Origin: Apostichopus japonicus
Taxonomy: Eukaryota > Echinodermata > Holothuroidea > Aspidochirotida > Stichopodidae
Assembly (NCBI RefSeq): GCF_037975245.1
Contig: NC_092574.1
Span: forward strand, 16,657,213-16,721,212
DNA length: 64,000 nucleotides
Direction of reading: 5' to 3'
Shown: positions 1 through 12,348 of the stretch, one piece after another
Position numbering within the stretch: the stretch's first letter is position 1
Layout: the number at the start of each line of letters is the position of its first letter
The notes under the pieces: model-generated
What the model saw: the letters and a program-made list of their open reading frames with translations, nothing else
Told to the model about the DNA's origin: nothing
The model's database searches: none
Translations under genes and position numbers: made by a program

Positions 1-38
1 AGCAGCAATGAACATTTTGTCCCAAACATTGTTCTTCT
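1..38 (+). CDS. Unidentified gene, penultimate coding exon (partial, continues upstream of window)
   Basis: Read in the first frame this gives 12 codons ending in FVPNIVLL, then two leftover bases (CT) directly before a consensus donor GTGAGT at 39-44. The leftover CT joins the single base A at 191 to make a leucine codon, and the frame continues into the exon at 191-359. This is a phase-2 junction consistent on both sides. I do not recognise the protein. The short hydrophobic stretch is compatible with a helix of a larger folded protein, but nothing more can be inferred. The exon is open at the left window edge, so its true start is unknown. Confidence 0.45.
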
Positions 39-190
39 GTGAGTGTGTCTGTGTGTGTGCAATGTCCTACTCATCTTCCTACTTTGGTCATTACTGATCA
101 GACCCTTACAAACCAACCAGAACACACCGTACCACTCAATCTTGTCCGTATACATAGTACGTATTAACTGACACTCTCTTGATCACCCAG
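39..190 (+). other. Predicted 152-bp intron of the unidentified left-hand gene
   Basis: It starts GTGAGT and ends in a pyrimidine-rich acceptor (ACTCTCTTGATCACCCAG), with branch-point-like TTAACTGAC about 20 bases upstream. Its length is short for this window, but both borders are canonical and the flanking reading frames agree. Confidence 0.4.
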
Positions 191-359
191 AATGCACCGG
201 TATGTCAGGAGTCTCGGTGGAAAGACGAAAAAGATACAGGATAAAGAGAAGGGTGGTTCTACTCCTGGTGCCTACTCGAAGTATCAGATGCAACTTACAG
301 CTCCTCTCACCATCGTTACAAGGAACACAGGAAAACCAGCGAAGCATAAGAGGAGATGA
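191..359 (+). CDS. Unidentified gene, last coding exon with stop codon
   Basis: After the acceptor at 189-190 the frame entered with one base reads 55 codons (192-356) to a TGA at 357-359. The peptide begins MHRYVRSLGG, has a Lys-rich middle (KTKKIQDKEK), a Tyr/Gln/Leu segment (YSKYQMQLTAPLTIVT) and ends in the basic tail KPAKHKRR. The basic C-terminus resembles those of nuclear or nucleolar proteins, but this is only a composition argument and I cannot name the family. A second frame over the same bases is also open but starts inside the exon and lacks the splice agreement. The 3' untranslated region must follow; no AATAAA is seen within the next 2 kb, so the gene's 3' end is not placed. Confidence 0.5.
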
Positions 360-3300
360 AGGAGATGACAAGAGCAAAATAGTTTGAGGTTAGAATGAAA
401 TTAATTATTTACTTGATCCTGCCAATTCCTTTGCTGAACATCTTCCACCCACCTCCCCACCCCCCCCCCCACACCATCCTCCTCTCCACTACTTCCATCA
501 TTACCTGCTTTCTCATGTATAGCCCCATCAAGGGAAGAGAGGGAGGAAAGAAGTAACAGACAGAAAATAATTTGTAGCTAGGAATCTTCTAAATGTAGAT
601 TTGATTGTATATTCGATTGATTTGATTGAAAAAAAATGTGTTGTACAAATCCCCACAAGATGGGTACAGGTAACATCACTTTATCAATTTTAGACATCTC
701 ATGCAATGTATAATAACTCTTCAAAAGATATTTATTTTATATGAATGAAAGGTGTTAGTGTAAAGGAGTTAGTTCTGTTTCTATATACACAGTAGTAGTA
801 GTAGTAATGTTGTTCTTGCATAGCGCCATCACTTATCAATTCCTACCTCTAGTTACCATTACTAGTAGTGCTTATACCTGTCACAGTGACAGTGCTTTTC
901 TGAGAAATGTGCAAGTGACCTGCCTGAGGTCCAAGGGCGATCCGGTGACAAGTACCATAAACAAATAACCACGCATCCACTGGAGCCAGCAGCTGGTCGG
1001 CAAAGCAGCCAGTATTGATATTAAACATGTAGTTAGTAAACCATCAGGGTCCCATGTACTCTTTTGGCATCAGAGTGCTGTATCCAGGTGGATTTGCTGA
1101 GTACCAAAAATTGTTCACTCTAGCCCAAAACCAAGTCTGGGCTTGGGTGGATATGGACTTTTCGTTAGTTTCCCATTGCTGTCGCTGTACCTGGGCCCTG
1201 TTGCTCCTTGCTATGCCACTGCGTTATAAGGGGCAGTAGTTCATTATTTCTTTTAGAGCTCTTTGTTTACTTTCTTTTATAAAGTGATGTACCAAGTAAG
1301 TCTTCTTAGAGGAGAAAGTTTCTTTCATAATGCATAGTACATCGGTGTCTGTTGTGATTGTGTGGAAAGGGTGAGCATTCTTTCCACCAGAATAATATGA
1401 CACTACATTATTTCATTTATTTGTTTCTCACATTTAATATTTACAATAATCATAGGGTGAGAAGAGAGTGATAGAGTAGACAAGATGTGAAGGAATTAGA
1501 ACAAAAAAACCCTCGCAGGCTGGATGAAGTGCCCTATACCCTATGATTGAAGTATTAGAAAGAAATACTACAGTATACAATAGCAGTATAAGAAAACACA
1601 CACTAATATAACAACAACCCCCCCCCCACCTATTATAACATATATTACAAATATTCATTTTGGTGACACTTGGTTTACAAAGATAATCTTAACCATTGTA
1701 GTAATGGTGGTGGTGTGTGTGTATGTATGTATTTGTACTCTGTTGTTTATAAGATAACAGAATGTGTTTTGTTTCTGTTATTAGAATTTACAGAACGATT
1801 GATTTACATTGACATTGAGGCTTGCGCTGAAGAGCTGATGTCATTATCAGTTTAGCCTTAAAAGGAGCATATTTGATAGCTGAATTCATGTATAAACCAG
1901 ATTATTCGTAAAAACGTTACCAGCGCTAATTTTTTTAATCTCTCATGGATTATTATCATATCTTTCTAAAGTAATCCCTTATTGACCTTTTACATCCTGT
2001 TTGTTCAAGTTTTCAATTTTTTTTTCAATTCTTTATTCCAGTATAAATTACAAAATTTATAAATAGGACACATAATAATGATACATAAAAGACGTAAGAA
2101 ATAAGAAATAAGATGGAGGATTAGAATGTGAAAGATTAAAAGGATTATAACAGAGATTCTAAGAACCCATTTTGAATTTAATGGCTGCTCTGTAGATAAA
2201 TGAGTTCTTAAAAAGCATAATTCTAAAAGTTGGCAAGATAGTAAGATTACGTAGATTGTACTTGTTGGTTCTATTGCACGGAGAGATCAACTCGGAGTGA
2301 TGTGGGTGATCTTTAGAACTATATATATTCTTAGCTAGTCTCATCATCACATCCATTCACATCACACACACAAAAGAAGAGAAAATCGGAATTGGTACCA
2401 GCCAGCCTGGGTGGTGCCAAACATCTCCATCAGATCTGATGGGTAAAGAAAACTTGATACTTTACATAATCTGAGAAAGTTGCTACCCTGGGAATCTCAG
2501 CAGAATTAAAACAACTCTAGGTAGCAGTCTGGTCGAATTTTCGTCCCATCTCGTATTTCACCGGGGCATGGATGACTGCTCTACCAAGAAAGGGCTGACT
2601 TTGATGAAGTAAACTTGACCTTTGTCAGACGTAACTTGAATCAGCGAGATGCTCTCGCCTTTCGTAAACATATCATTCTAGATAACAGACTTCTTGCAGT
2701 CATCTCTGGATCTTCTGGGAAAGACAGAAAATAGAATGACTTGTTTGATTTGATCTGGTCATGTTACACGGTATAAAAGAGAAAACATTTATATAGGGAT
2801 GTTATACATTAGCATTGTTTTCTTACAGCTCCCTGTTCCCCTTAGGGCTTCAAACCTCTTGTTATGAAACAAACTTTTGGAAATTTATCCAGCTGAGTCA
2901 CTTGCGTGGTCTTTATATCAGATGAGAACAAGAAAGTCAAAGACCAAAAATCTTCATACTTCTTCTTTTTTCTTTTTCTTTCTTAGTTTATTTCTTTTTT
3001 TGTATTTTATTCATGAAAAGCCGTCGATCTTGTTCTTGAAGACAGAAAAAGGTTTTTAGCAAACGATAACTAAAATAGATTAATAAATTATGATCTAATA
3101 GCAAGAAGACTTTTTTTTTGTGGCCAGAAATGGGCTCAAACCAAGTTTGCTTTGGAATTAAAGTCCTGTTCTGAGTTTGGTTGTGGTAGATATTCACTAC
3201 CACTTTGTTAGTGTGCTAGTCAGTGATTGTACTATCTTGCACCAAAATTGGTGACCAAATTGTTTATTGCTCCTTTTTTCTTGCGGGTCCAAACCCTCAT

Positions 3301-3858
3301 AACCCTGGAATCGGTCAAAGTTTCTGAATCCGTTTAAAGTTTAGATCCTAATACCCGCAGCTCTGTGAAATAGGTAAATTGGAAAGTGGAAGCAAAAGAG
3401 TTTTGCACAGGTGACCATTTCTTCAAGTTATTCTTTAACATTTGTGAATAATGTACCGCTTCATTTAAAAGACCTGCCGTTAATAATAAAAGTGATGATG
3501 ATTTTTTTTTTCTTTACCAAAACACTATCGTTGATCTCTCAGAGTGCCACTTTTTGTACTCCTTTTTCCCATTCGGTCCCCTTTCAAACCAATCTAATCA
3601 GTTTTGGTGGATTCCCCTAGCCACCTCATGATCTACCACTGTCTTGCTTTCTCTCCCTCCCCAGTCCCCTCCCTCTCTCCCTGTCCCCAGCCCCTCCCTC
3701 CCTCTCCCCAGCCTCTCCTTCCCTCCCTATCCACAGCCATTCTGTCTCATTAAAGTCATTAGATTGTCATAAGTGATGTATTTGTATACTATAAGTATAA
3801 GGATAAGTTAGGTACAGTGATACTGTTAACTTTAATGTTATCATCTTGCTCATCCCCA
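360..3858. other. Downstream/3'-UTR-like DNA, no gene seen
   Basis: This CpG-poor, AT-rich stretch has no convincing exon. It holds short simple repeats: a C-run near 462-472, an AGT trinucleotide run near 791-806, another C-run near 1618-1628, pyrimidine-rich blocks at 2958-3000 and 3640-3735, and the first AATAAA-type poly(A) candidate at about 3080. Part of it could be the 3' untranslated region of the gene ending at 359. Confidence 0.4.
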
Positions 3859-4029
3859 TCAGCATTTGTTTAGCTGCCATGGCTGATGGTCACCATGGCA
3901 ACAAGATACATTTCACAGTCAGACTTACTCCATTTATCATACAGTCCCTCCCATTGGTAGAGAGTCTCCAACCAGAAGCATTGATCCCTTTGACCTTAAC
4001 AGGAAGACAAATTACATTCAATGTAACCT
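3859..4029 (+). other. Possible isolated exon (weak)
   Basis: An acceptor-like pyrimidine/CAG sequence ends at 3862. It precedes an open frame, through a Met at about 3879, reading MADGHHGNKIHFTVRL and ending FNVT before TGA at 4029. The composition is protein-like and an AATAAA lies at about 4114, so it could be an alternative last exon of the left-hand gene or of another transcript. No domain is recognised, and an open frame this short arises easily by chance. Confidence 0.15.
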
Positions 4030-4952
4030 GATCGGTCTATGAGCACAGCTGTACTGACATAGTTTATAATGTTTCAATTGAAAGTGATTCCTACAAAGGA
4101 TGATGAACAAAGCAATAAAAATGCCCCAATGGTGCTGAAATGTAGTGGAAAAGCTGTCTCTGTTCACCCAGGCAATCATATTGGTGACAACATGTGATAT
4201 AGCTTGCTATACACTTTTCACTGAAGGAAAACGTTTTACTCTACCCCATCCCCTTCCCCCACCCCCACCTTAGCACCCTTCTGTTGAGTTTGATATTGAT
4301 CAACGTGATCAAACCCATTTGATTGTATCCTGATATTATTTTACTTTATTTCCATGTCTTAGGGTACATATTTGGCTTCATGTGTTTTCTTTCACCTTTT
4401 TTCTTTTTCTCTCGTTCGTTAGGACTCATATCATGAAGGTGCTGCAGCATCTCAGGGTTAGAAGGTGTGCTATGCCTTGCAGAAGTTAGCAGCCAAAGTG
4501 AACGGAAGCTCGATACTACTTGATTACCGAAACTGTGAACTCAATTGACATCTATGTTTATGCATGCTGTTGTCTGTGGTACTGTACAGGCCCAGTGTGA
4601 TCCCTACACAAGTTTCAATATGGAATTATTCCAGTGTTCACAATCATTACAAAATAATGACGCAAGGATCAAATATTCTGTAGTTTTAACATAAATTGAG
4701 AAAATTTGTGGTCGATAATAATACCAATAATATGGATTGTTGTTGAGATTGGTGTGGAGTCATATTAATCAGAAGTGAAACTGTCATCTCGCAACTCTCT
4801 CTGTTTTCCCACCATCCCTCCTCCCCCACCTTGTCCCACTTTTCCAAGTACACATTATCATTACCATACTACCTACCTGTGATGTTGTAATATCATATCA
4901 CATATAAAATATGTTTCACATGGTTGTGAAAGTTGTACATTGTCAACTCATG

Positions 4953-5104
4953 CAGTGGTGGGTCCAGGATTTCTGAGAAGGGAATTATGGGCATTATCTA
5001 TGTAAGATTAAGGTTATGCTCTGAAGCGGGCAAAGTCTAAACACTATGTCATGGGAAGTGAGTTTCTAATTGCAGGCTATGGCCCTGGTGGAGGGGATCC
5101 ACTG
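4953..5104. mobile_element. Decayed hAT-like MITE (weak)
   Basis: The left end reads CAGTGGTGGGTCCAGGATTT, very close to the CAGTGGCGGATCCAGG ends found in the 10.8-13.7 kb nest. The right end reads GGGGATCCACTG, which is CAGTGGATCCCC on the other strand. No clear target duplication is left, and the inner sequence is G-rich at its right side. Ends of this kind are typical of non-autonomous hAT-type elements. Confidence 0.35.
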
Positions 5105-5767
5105 CATTAGGGGGCGGGGGAGGGGGCTCCAGATCACATTTTTTTTAAATTTTATGGCTAATTTAACTTATACTGTTGCAGATTTGTTGGATTAAGCTTA
5201 TACAAGACAGAATATGTTTTCAGGTTCCTTATTTTTTCTTTTGACAGTGGAGTATGGGATCATCTAATTGCAGAAAAGTTCAACACAAAATGCAATTTTA
5301 AGCTAAGCCTACATTAATGGGTTGGTGAGGGTGGGTGAGAGTAAAATAAGGTCAACAGCAATAGTAGAGAAATGTGGATATAAACTTTTATCTCAACACA
5401 AACCACTAAATATTGACATATTGTGATATAGGATAGCACTGCTCAGTCTGTTTGATTCTGGGAATCCAGTCTTGGCCAATGTATGAGGAACCTTGTCATA
5501 CTGTAGTATTGAGAAGGGGCTTGAAAATTTACTTACTTTTACTGCGTAAATTGATGAGTCTTACAGGCTTTGTTAAGTTATATTCTTCACTATTTATCAA
5601 TAAATTTGTTACTCCACTGTTTATTAACATGTGTCTGTTGTGGAATTATCAGACTATTTGTCAGTACTTCATTGCAGATCCAATTAAACAATCACAAAAG
5701 GTTTTGAGATTATGTCGTTGAGATTCTATGATTTTTTTTAACAGGAATTGTTTAAGGACTAACATTT

Positions 5768-6247
5768 CATAACACATATATTGCGATGTGTGCAGTTTCA
5801 CTTATAACACATACATTGCGCTGTGTGCAGTTTCACTCATAACACATACATTGCGATGTTTGCAGTTTCACACGTAACACATACATTTTGATGTGTGCAG
5901 TTTCACACATAACACATACATTGCGATGTAGTTTCACATGTAACACATACATTGTGATGTGTGCAGTTTTACTCCTTACACATACATTGCTACGTGTGCA
6001 GTTTCACACGTAACACATACATTGCGATGTGTGCAGTTTTACATGTAACACATACATTGTGATGTGTGCAGTTTCACATGTAACACATACATTGCGATGT
6101 GTGCAGTTTCACATGTAACACATGCATTGTGATGTGTGCAGTTTCACATGTAACACATACATTGCGATGTGTGCAGTTTCACATGTAACACATACATTGC
6201 GATGTGTGCAGTTTTACACATAACCAATGCATTGCAATGTGTGCAGT
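5768..6247. repeat. Tandem repeat, 35-bp unit, about 14 copies
   Basis: The unit approximates TGTAACACATACATTGCGA followed by TGTGTGCAGTTTCACA. Most copies are exactly 35 bp; one near 5920-5950 has lost four bases. The last copy decays into flanking sequence at about 6247. Each unit contains an inverted pair (ACACAT and ATGTGT) around a short loop. The copies differ mainly at one internal CpG that appears as CG, TG or CA. Confidence 0.95.
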
Positions 6248-6960
6248 GATGGAAACATCAGAGTGTAATGAAAAGCCGTTCAAGTTGTTTTGAAATAAAT
6301 CGTTTACTTCAAAGTTGTTTTACATTAGTTTTAAGGCTTTGTATGTCATTGAAGTTTGTATGTTTTGGTCTTCCATATATTTAAAGTGAAGATTTCTTTG
6401 ATAATACATATATCATGATTTATAATTGCCTCTCTCTTTCTCTCTCTGTCTGTTGTGACTCATTAAATTGTGCTAAGTAGCTCCCTCAGTCAGTGATGTC
6501 CAAGAATATACATTTAATATAAGTAATGTCAAAGGTACTATTCTGTTTTGATAAATATCAAATTTTACTGAAGATCGTTTGGCTCAATACCTTGACTTCC
6601 AATCACTATGAAATGTTTACGGACGTTGTAATTTACTGGTTGCTTACATTTATGGGAAAAAAACATGCAAGTTGGTGTCAGCTGTGTGTAAGTCACCAAG
6701 TATTTTAGTTCTGTACTTGGGTCTCAGATGATGCAACAGTAACTGGGAACAAAAGGAGTACCTGTGGACGATTTTTCGAAAGACTGAAAATTCCAACGAT
6801 AGTTAAATTTTGTGGGCTGATTTATCGTAATTGATTATTCTTGGGTAGGAAACTCTTACTAGAAGGTGGCTATACCACTGGTACCACCAATCACTTCCCC
6901 CTCACCCCCCCCCCCCCATCCACCCTTACACACACCCTGTGGTGTCCAAAAACAACCAAT

Positions 6961-7100
6961 CTTTTTTTGCTTATAGTGTTGGAAAGAAACTAATACCTCT
7001 TTAATTTCTGCTGATTATGGTGAAGTACAGCTCTTTTTGCTTATAGTGTTGGAAGGAAATTAACACCTCTTTCAACTCTGTTGATAATGATGAAGTGCAA
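6961..7100. repeat. 70-bp tandem duplication, two diverged copies
   Basis: Positions 6961-7030 and 7031-7100 align end to end. They share blocks such as TTTTTGCTTATAGTGTTGGA and ACCTCTTT, with scattered, mostly transition differences. It is a simple old segmental tandem duplication with no coding content. Confidence 0.9.
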
Positions 7101-10100
7101 TTTGTTGATCGGTTGTTTAACCAAACTTTGTAGATAATTTGTAGTAATATTGTTTATAACTAGAAGCTAATTAGGCATTCATTTGCTGTAATAATGTAAA
7201 GGATATGTTTAGTTTTCATGTCTGCAATTACTTCGTGTGTGGAATGTGGCAACCACAGACAAACATCTTGCTTCCATTAAAAACAAGGGTTCATTATATC
7301 AGAAAATAACATGCTTATCTCGTATGGTTATCATTGAACTACTGGCTTGAAATAAGGTGCAATTTACTGCCATCTTCAAGATATTCCCTGACTGAGACCA
7401 TTAATTGTCAAATTTAACATTGGTCAGTGTCTGAGTAAAGTGAAGGATGAGAACGTCTCGTAAAAAAAAGCACTTTCTGATTCGACATGGTAATATTTGA
7501 CCACATTAACTTATAACAGTTTGAACAGTGCTTTCTCGAATAGCGTCCTCTTTAAGAAAAGGTCCTCTATATCACTATCATTTTTTTAACATTGACTTTT
7601 ACATTCAAGTTTGTTCCTCGGTTTGTTCCAAGCCTGTGTCACTAGAATATGCTAGACTACACTACTAGGACACACAACTTTTCAATTGTCATATCGTGCT
7701 CACCACTTGATAGCTGTTGGACTAGCATGGTACTTGTAAATTCGAATACCATGAACGTTTAGATCTTAGTATACCTGAACTTCAACCCATTCGACTGCTC
7801 TCTCAAAGTTATCTCCACATTTAACCAAATAATTTCCAAAAATGCTAGTTCTAAATCACCTTCAATCCCCCTCCTTAAGTCCACACCACCTACTAGTTTA
7901 TTTTATGATTTTCTTCAATGGATGATTTTAGACTGAATGTTAGTCTTGATATATCATAGATACAGAACACTTTAAATGCTAGTAATGTTTATATAGGTCT
8001 AAGCCTATTCTTGTTTTCAATTGTTTAATCTTTGCAATCTCCTTTAAGGCTGGAATGATTATGAACTCGGCTTCCTCAGAAAAAAGCCTCAATGTAACAA
8101 TTAATCCATTATTTAATTAATTGTAATATTGCAACGTCATATGTCACCAACATGGAGACTCTCAGTGAATTCAACACCATTTCTTCTTGACAGACTTATA
8201 ATGCATTGCAAACAATGTCACGTAATTTGAGTCCAGTTTATGTTTTCATAGTGAGTTTTGTGTCACATCTGAGTGACATATTAGTCTGTGTGGTAGACTA
8301 AATCCAGCCACTTCAACTGATGAACCTAAGATTTTTAAAGGGTAGCCTAGTACATATATACATCAAACTTAGATAAAGAAATACCACCTGGATTGATAGC
8401 AATGATTTCTAATATTCCCATGATAACATAATCAAATTAATCATGTGCGTGAATTCATCCTTCTACATACAAACGGAAGGGAAACTACCGATCATAAATT
8501 TCTGAAAATATGCCAAACCACTCACTTCATTACATACTGTTAGGTAAACTTCCAGACAACTGTTAACCTTATGGAAGGACATGCGCCAGACTCTAATTGT
8601 AAAATTGTGAGCGGTGGCTTTTACGTCAATACCTTTGCCTACAGCTGTCGACTCGCGGATACGACGGCGAGCCGATATTTCATTGGAATAGAAATCCGAA
8701 GCTTATTTACACAAGAATGTAAACTAAACTTGAAGGAAAAGGTTTGGGATATTTGATCCAAAACTTCATCTCAATTTGTAAAGTAAACACGATGTAATTT
8801 GTATGCGAACTACGACAAATCTGTAAAGTATTCAAAGTGAACTGTATATTCTTGTATTTGTTCAAGAAATGAGTTATCATATCTAAATCCGGAAAGATAA
8901 AGACGCCATTATGGATAATGCAAACTAGTAATATAGGCTATTGGTAAAACATCGTGTAAATTGAAAAGGAAAGAAAGATCCCTATTGTCCAGTTCTTTTC
9001 GAATACCTATTACTGGGTGGTCAAGGAATACTGGATTGATAAAAATCCATAATAAATGGCCCAAAAAATTGTGTTTTGTCATTATTTTGTTGACACGATT
9101 TTCAGAACCAATATATTTGAAGATGAGACCACAGGATACTCATTGTACACGAAATATAAAAAAAAACGGCTGAAACTGACATTTATTTCAATATCAGGAA
9201 TCTGCCTTTGGAAACTTCCATTTTCCGATATCGAATATCGATGAGGCTGATTGTTTTAAAGCTTAGGCTACTAGTTCTTATGATTAGTTCACTCGTTAGG
9301 GAACTGTATGGTGAAATAAAGAGAAATCATCGCTGAACTGGTAACAACAATGAAGACTTTCTTGTTTTATTCATGTCGACATGAAAACTTGTAAACACAA
9401 ATATTGTCACAACTTTATAAATCTCATGCGAATAATGTTCCAAAACTGTCAAGGATTGCTTAATTGTTTCTAATTTATGCATTTTTTGTGACTATTTTAG
9501 CAAATCTACCATTGTTGCTGTCATCATATAGTTCCCCTAAATTATTAAAATATTGGAATGTATTAATTAAAGCTGAGGGCTCGAAGCGTGCTTAAAAAAA
9601 AAGCATATGGAAAGGTGGCGATCATTTGATCCGTGCATAGTCGACCTCGGGCCTTAAGTGTGTGTTTTATACCTTCCAAAACGACCGTATCGCGATCTTT
9701 TGAAAAAAATCAATGTACCGATATCATTTACTGATATCGGCTAAAACAAATTACAGTAGTTTAAACATTTCTCTTTCATAATCTTTTAACCAATCATCAT
9801 TAATCTGAACTTTACTGTATGTCGTTTTCCGATTAAAAAAGTTTAAATTTTTAGTCCAGTCGGATTTATGTGCTTGCATATTCGTTTATTTTACAAGGAC
9901 GGTAACTTCAAACTACTCGAATTCTCAGACCGTTTGATCAAACTGCATGGCTAAACTTGCGCAACTAACTTCAAATTCTGTTCTTTCATATTATATAAGC
10001 CTATTTCTGATTGGTTAATGTTCACTGTATGTCTTTTTTCCATCGAATGAAAGTTTCCGTTAGAAATTTTTCTTCGAAAACCTCATTATAACGCCTCATT

Positions 10101-10861
10101 ATTTATTCATGAGCTACGTCACGAATCAGCTTGTGCATCAACAACATTCTCACTGATGCTTCGTCCGACAATCGTATTGTGATTTCTGAGGTGAATTTCG
10201 AGATTTGTTAAGTAATATGTAATGAAATATGATGACGACATTGCAATAAACATAAATTAACAAGTTGAGAATCCTATTTCATAGTTTCCTTTGAAATAGG
10301 ATGAATATAGTGATATAAATTGCCCACGTAAACGTTTGTAGCGAACGTACAGGCCTACCGTGCTGTATGTATTAATGCATATGGTTTCGTACAGTTAGGT
10401 TAACACTCGTATGTACGTAGGCTAAAGCTATCGCTAGGACTATCACTGGTTGTTTGTTTGGATGATACCACTGTAAGTGGGTAACTCTTTATTTTGCTTT
10501 TACAACCAATTGATTTGTAACAAATGTTATTTTCTCAAGTTCGATTAAAAGGTGTGCAGACAAATAAATATATAAACACAACGTCATGTCTCAGTGTTCG
10601 TTTACATTCACTGCTATAATTATTTTAGCATCAATTCATTTAGAAACAAATACAATCCCCTTGCCGGTAATGAAACAGTCCGCCTGTCAATATGCATATT
10701 CATACCGGTGACTCATAACATCGGCGGATTTTAGTCTGTGTGGCTTTGTAGAGCAAATTGCTCTTTTATAGCCTAAACTTTTCCATATGGTGCTCCTCGA
10801 GTCTTTGTAACAGTTGGGCAAATAGGCTTACAGGTCAATCACATAACACATAGCCTAGACC
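7101..10861. other. Non-coding stretch, no gene identified
   Basis: No convincing exon is seen. CpG frequency rises from about 8.56 kb onward, marking the change from the CpG-poor left domain to the intergenic domain. AATAAA-type signals occur (for example about 9315) without an associated exon. A TATA/CCAAT/CRE-like cluster near 10 kb is listed separately. Confidence 0.4.
9985..10170 (+). promoter_or_regulatory. Candidate promoter-like cluster (weak)
   Basis: A TATATAAG box at about 9995 is followed by a CCAAT-type ATTGGTTA near 10011 and a CRE-like CTACGTCACG near 10113, all in a locally CpG-rich stretch. Short motifs like these arise by chance in AT-rich DNA and no exon can be attached, so this is only a location to inspect with transcript data. 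Confidence 0.15.
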
Positions 10862-11405
10862 TCGTTACTCAGGGGCGGATCCAGGGGGGGGGCCGGGGGG
10901 CCCGGGCCCCCCTTTTTGAAAATCCTGATTTTTTTTTTTTTACCGCGTTCGAGGGAAAGGGCCCCATGCGTGATCAGTGGCGTAGCTACGGGGCGCCTGG
11001 GGGCCGAGGCCCCCATGATATAGGCTGGCCCCCCCTGGCCCCCACTGGGAATGGGGTAAAAAAAATGTTGTAAAAAAATAAAAATAAGTGCGATTCACTT
11101 ATATTTTTTGTTCAATAATTTGGGAAATAGAGTTACACAATTATCTCGTCTGCATCTGGCAGAATAAGAAAATACAATATCTGTAGTAATCATGAGAATG
11201 GGTCACACAGCATGGCATGGCAATGGTCGATGCGACGATTGCGACCATATACCACGAACCTTGTTGTGCTGCGCGATATCGATATCTGCTGAAAATATGT
11301 TCAGTGCTTCCTCCTAGCGCAACAATCTATCAAAAGATTGGCTACGTTTGTACTGAGCCGAGGTATCAGGTTTTCATATATTGCCTCGAGTCAAATGAAT
11401 ATATG

Positions 11406-12130
11406 CAGGCGCGGATCCAGCGGGGGGGGGGGTCCAGGGGGTCCGGACCCCCCTGCTCTTGGCCAAAAAAAATAGAGAGAAAGAAAAAGAGAGAGAAAAA
11501 AAGAGAGAGAAAAAATAATTAAATTAAACGCCAATTTTAAACATGTAGGACGTCAGAAAAGCGGTTATCCTCACAAGTCATCCAGGTGTGTCTTTTCCGT
11601 CAAATGAACTATAGTGTGCACGCGTGCTACACGTGCCAAAAATGCCTAACGATCTCAATTTTCAGACCGAAAAGTTTCAAAATTGAGGTGGTGTTCGAAT
11701 TTTTTTCAGTGGTTAGGTTACAGAGCGGTAGGCTGCTAGGATGCGCTAACGAATTTTTCATGAGCAAACCCCTCACCCTTCCAGAATCCTGGATCCGGCC
11801 CTGCATCAGAGGGGATTGGGGGCTAAAGGCATTATGATTTTTGTATCATCTCAACTCATCTGATATGTAATACCATATATCATAGATTGTTTTTTTCTCA
11901 CTAATTGAGAAATTGCAGACATGAGATCCATATTTTCAGGCTAGGTACATGCTGCTTAGAATACTCGGGAAGTGCCGTTTCCGGCCATCTGGGGGGTTTG
12001 TAAAGCCAAAAATTTTCTTGTACGCTCCGCGCCAACCGATGATGGCGCTCCGCTTAGATAGTCTTACGTTCAGGCGCGGCTGGACCAGTCCGACCCCCCC
12101 CCCCTGTCACAAATCCTGCATCCGCCTCTG
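11406..12130. mobile_element. Inner hAT-like element, third nesting level
   Basis: The left end is CAGGCGCGGATCCAGCGGGG and the right end, other strand, is CAGAGGCGGATGCAGGATTT. Both are flanked by ATATG (11401-11405 and 12131-12135), a 5-bp target duplication like that of the outer element. Another end-like sequence sits at 11790-11803 (CAGGGCCGGATCCAGG on the other strand) with no matching partner, so a further fragment may lie inside. The interior includes an A-rich GAGA tract at 11464-11515 and the subterminal module at 12021-12063. Confidence 0.65.
12021..12063. repeat. Shared subterminal module, copy 1 (copy 2 at 13102-13142)
   Basis: Both copies contain CGCTCCGCGCCAACC, then GGCGCTCCGCTTAGATAGT, separated by a few variable bases. 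They are preceded by similar AAAATTTTCT stretches and followed by C-rich runs. GCGCCAACC and the following GGTGGCGC can pair as a small hairpin. The module lies just inside the right end of two elements with different terminal repeats, suggesting related families or end exchange. Confidence 0.8.
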
Positions 12131-12348
12131 ATATGTCATTGAATATTCCACAAAACAATTTTTTTTTTATGCCCACGAAACTGTCGAAACACTACTGGTA
12201 GAGATATAAAATATTGGGAATTCTGAATTTCCTGCAAACATGCGGCTGTGCCTGTTCAATACTCACTACTGTATCGCCTTAAAAAATGATGAGTGGAAAT
12301 AGTTTCTCCAGGACCGTATCGTATCGTGGGTATCGAGTGCGTCTGATA

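Noticed and set aside
1071-1221. Possible hAT-like element (right end CAGTGGCATAGCAAGG on the other strand)
   Set aside because: The left end matches poorly and flanks share no duplication. At most a single eroded end.
2877-3203. Short frames over the pyrimidine-rich tract
   Set aside because: Phe/Ser/Leu-rich translation of a poly-T/CTT stretch.
5768-6247. CRISPR-like regularly spaced repeats
   Set aside because: Units are directly contiguous with no unique spacers, and the window is animal DNA.
8571-8756. 61-codon plus-strand frame at the CpG transition
   Set aside because: No domain or splice support; high CpG composition lengthens chance frames.
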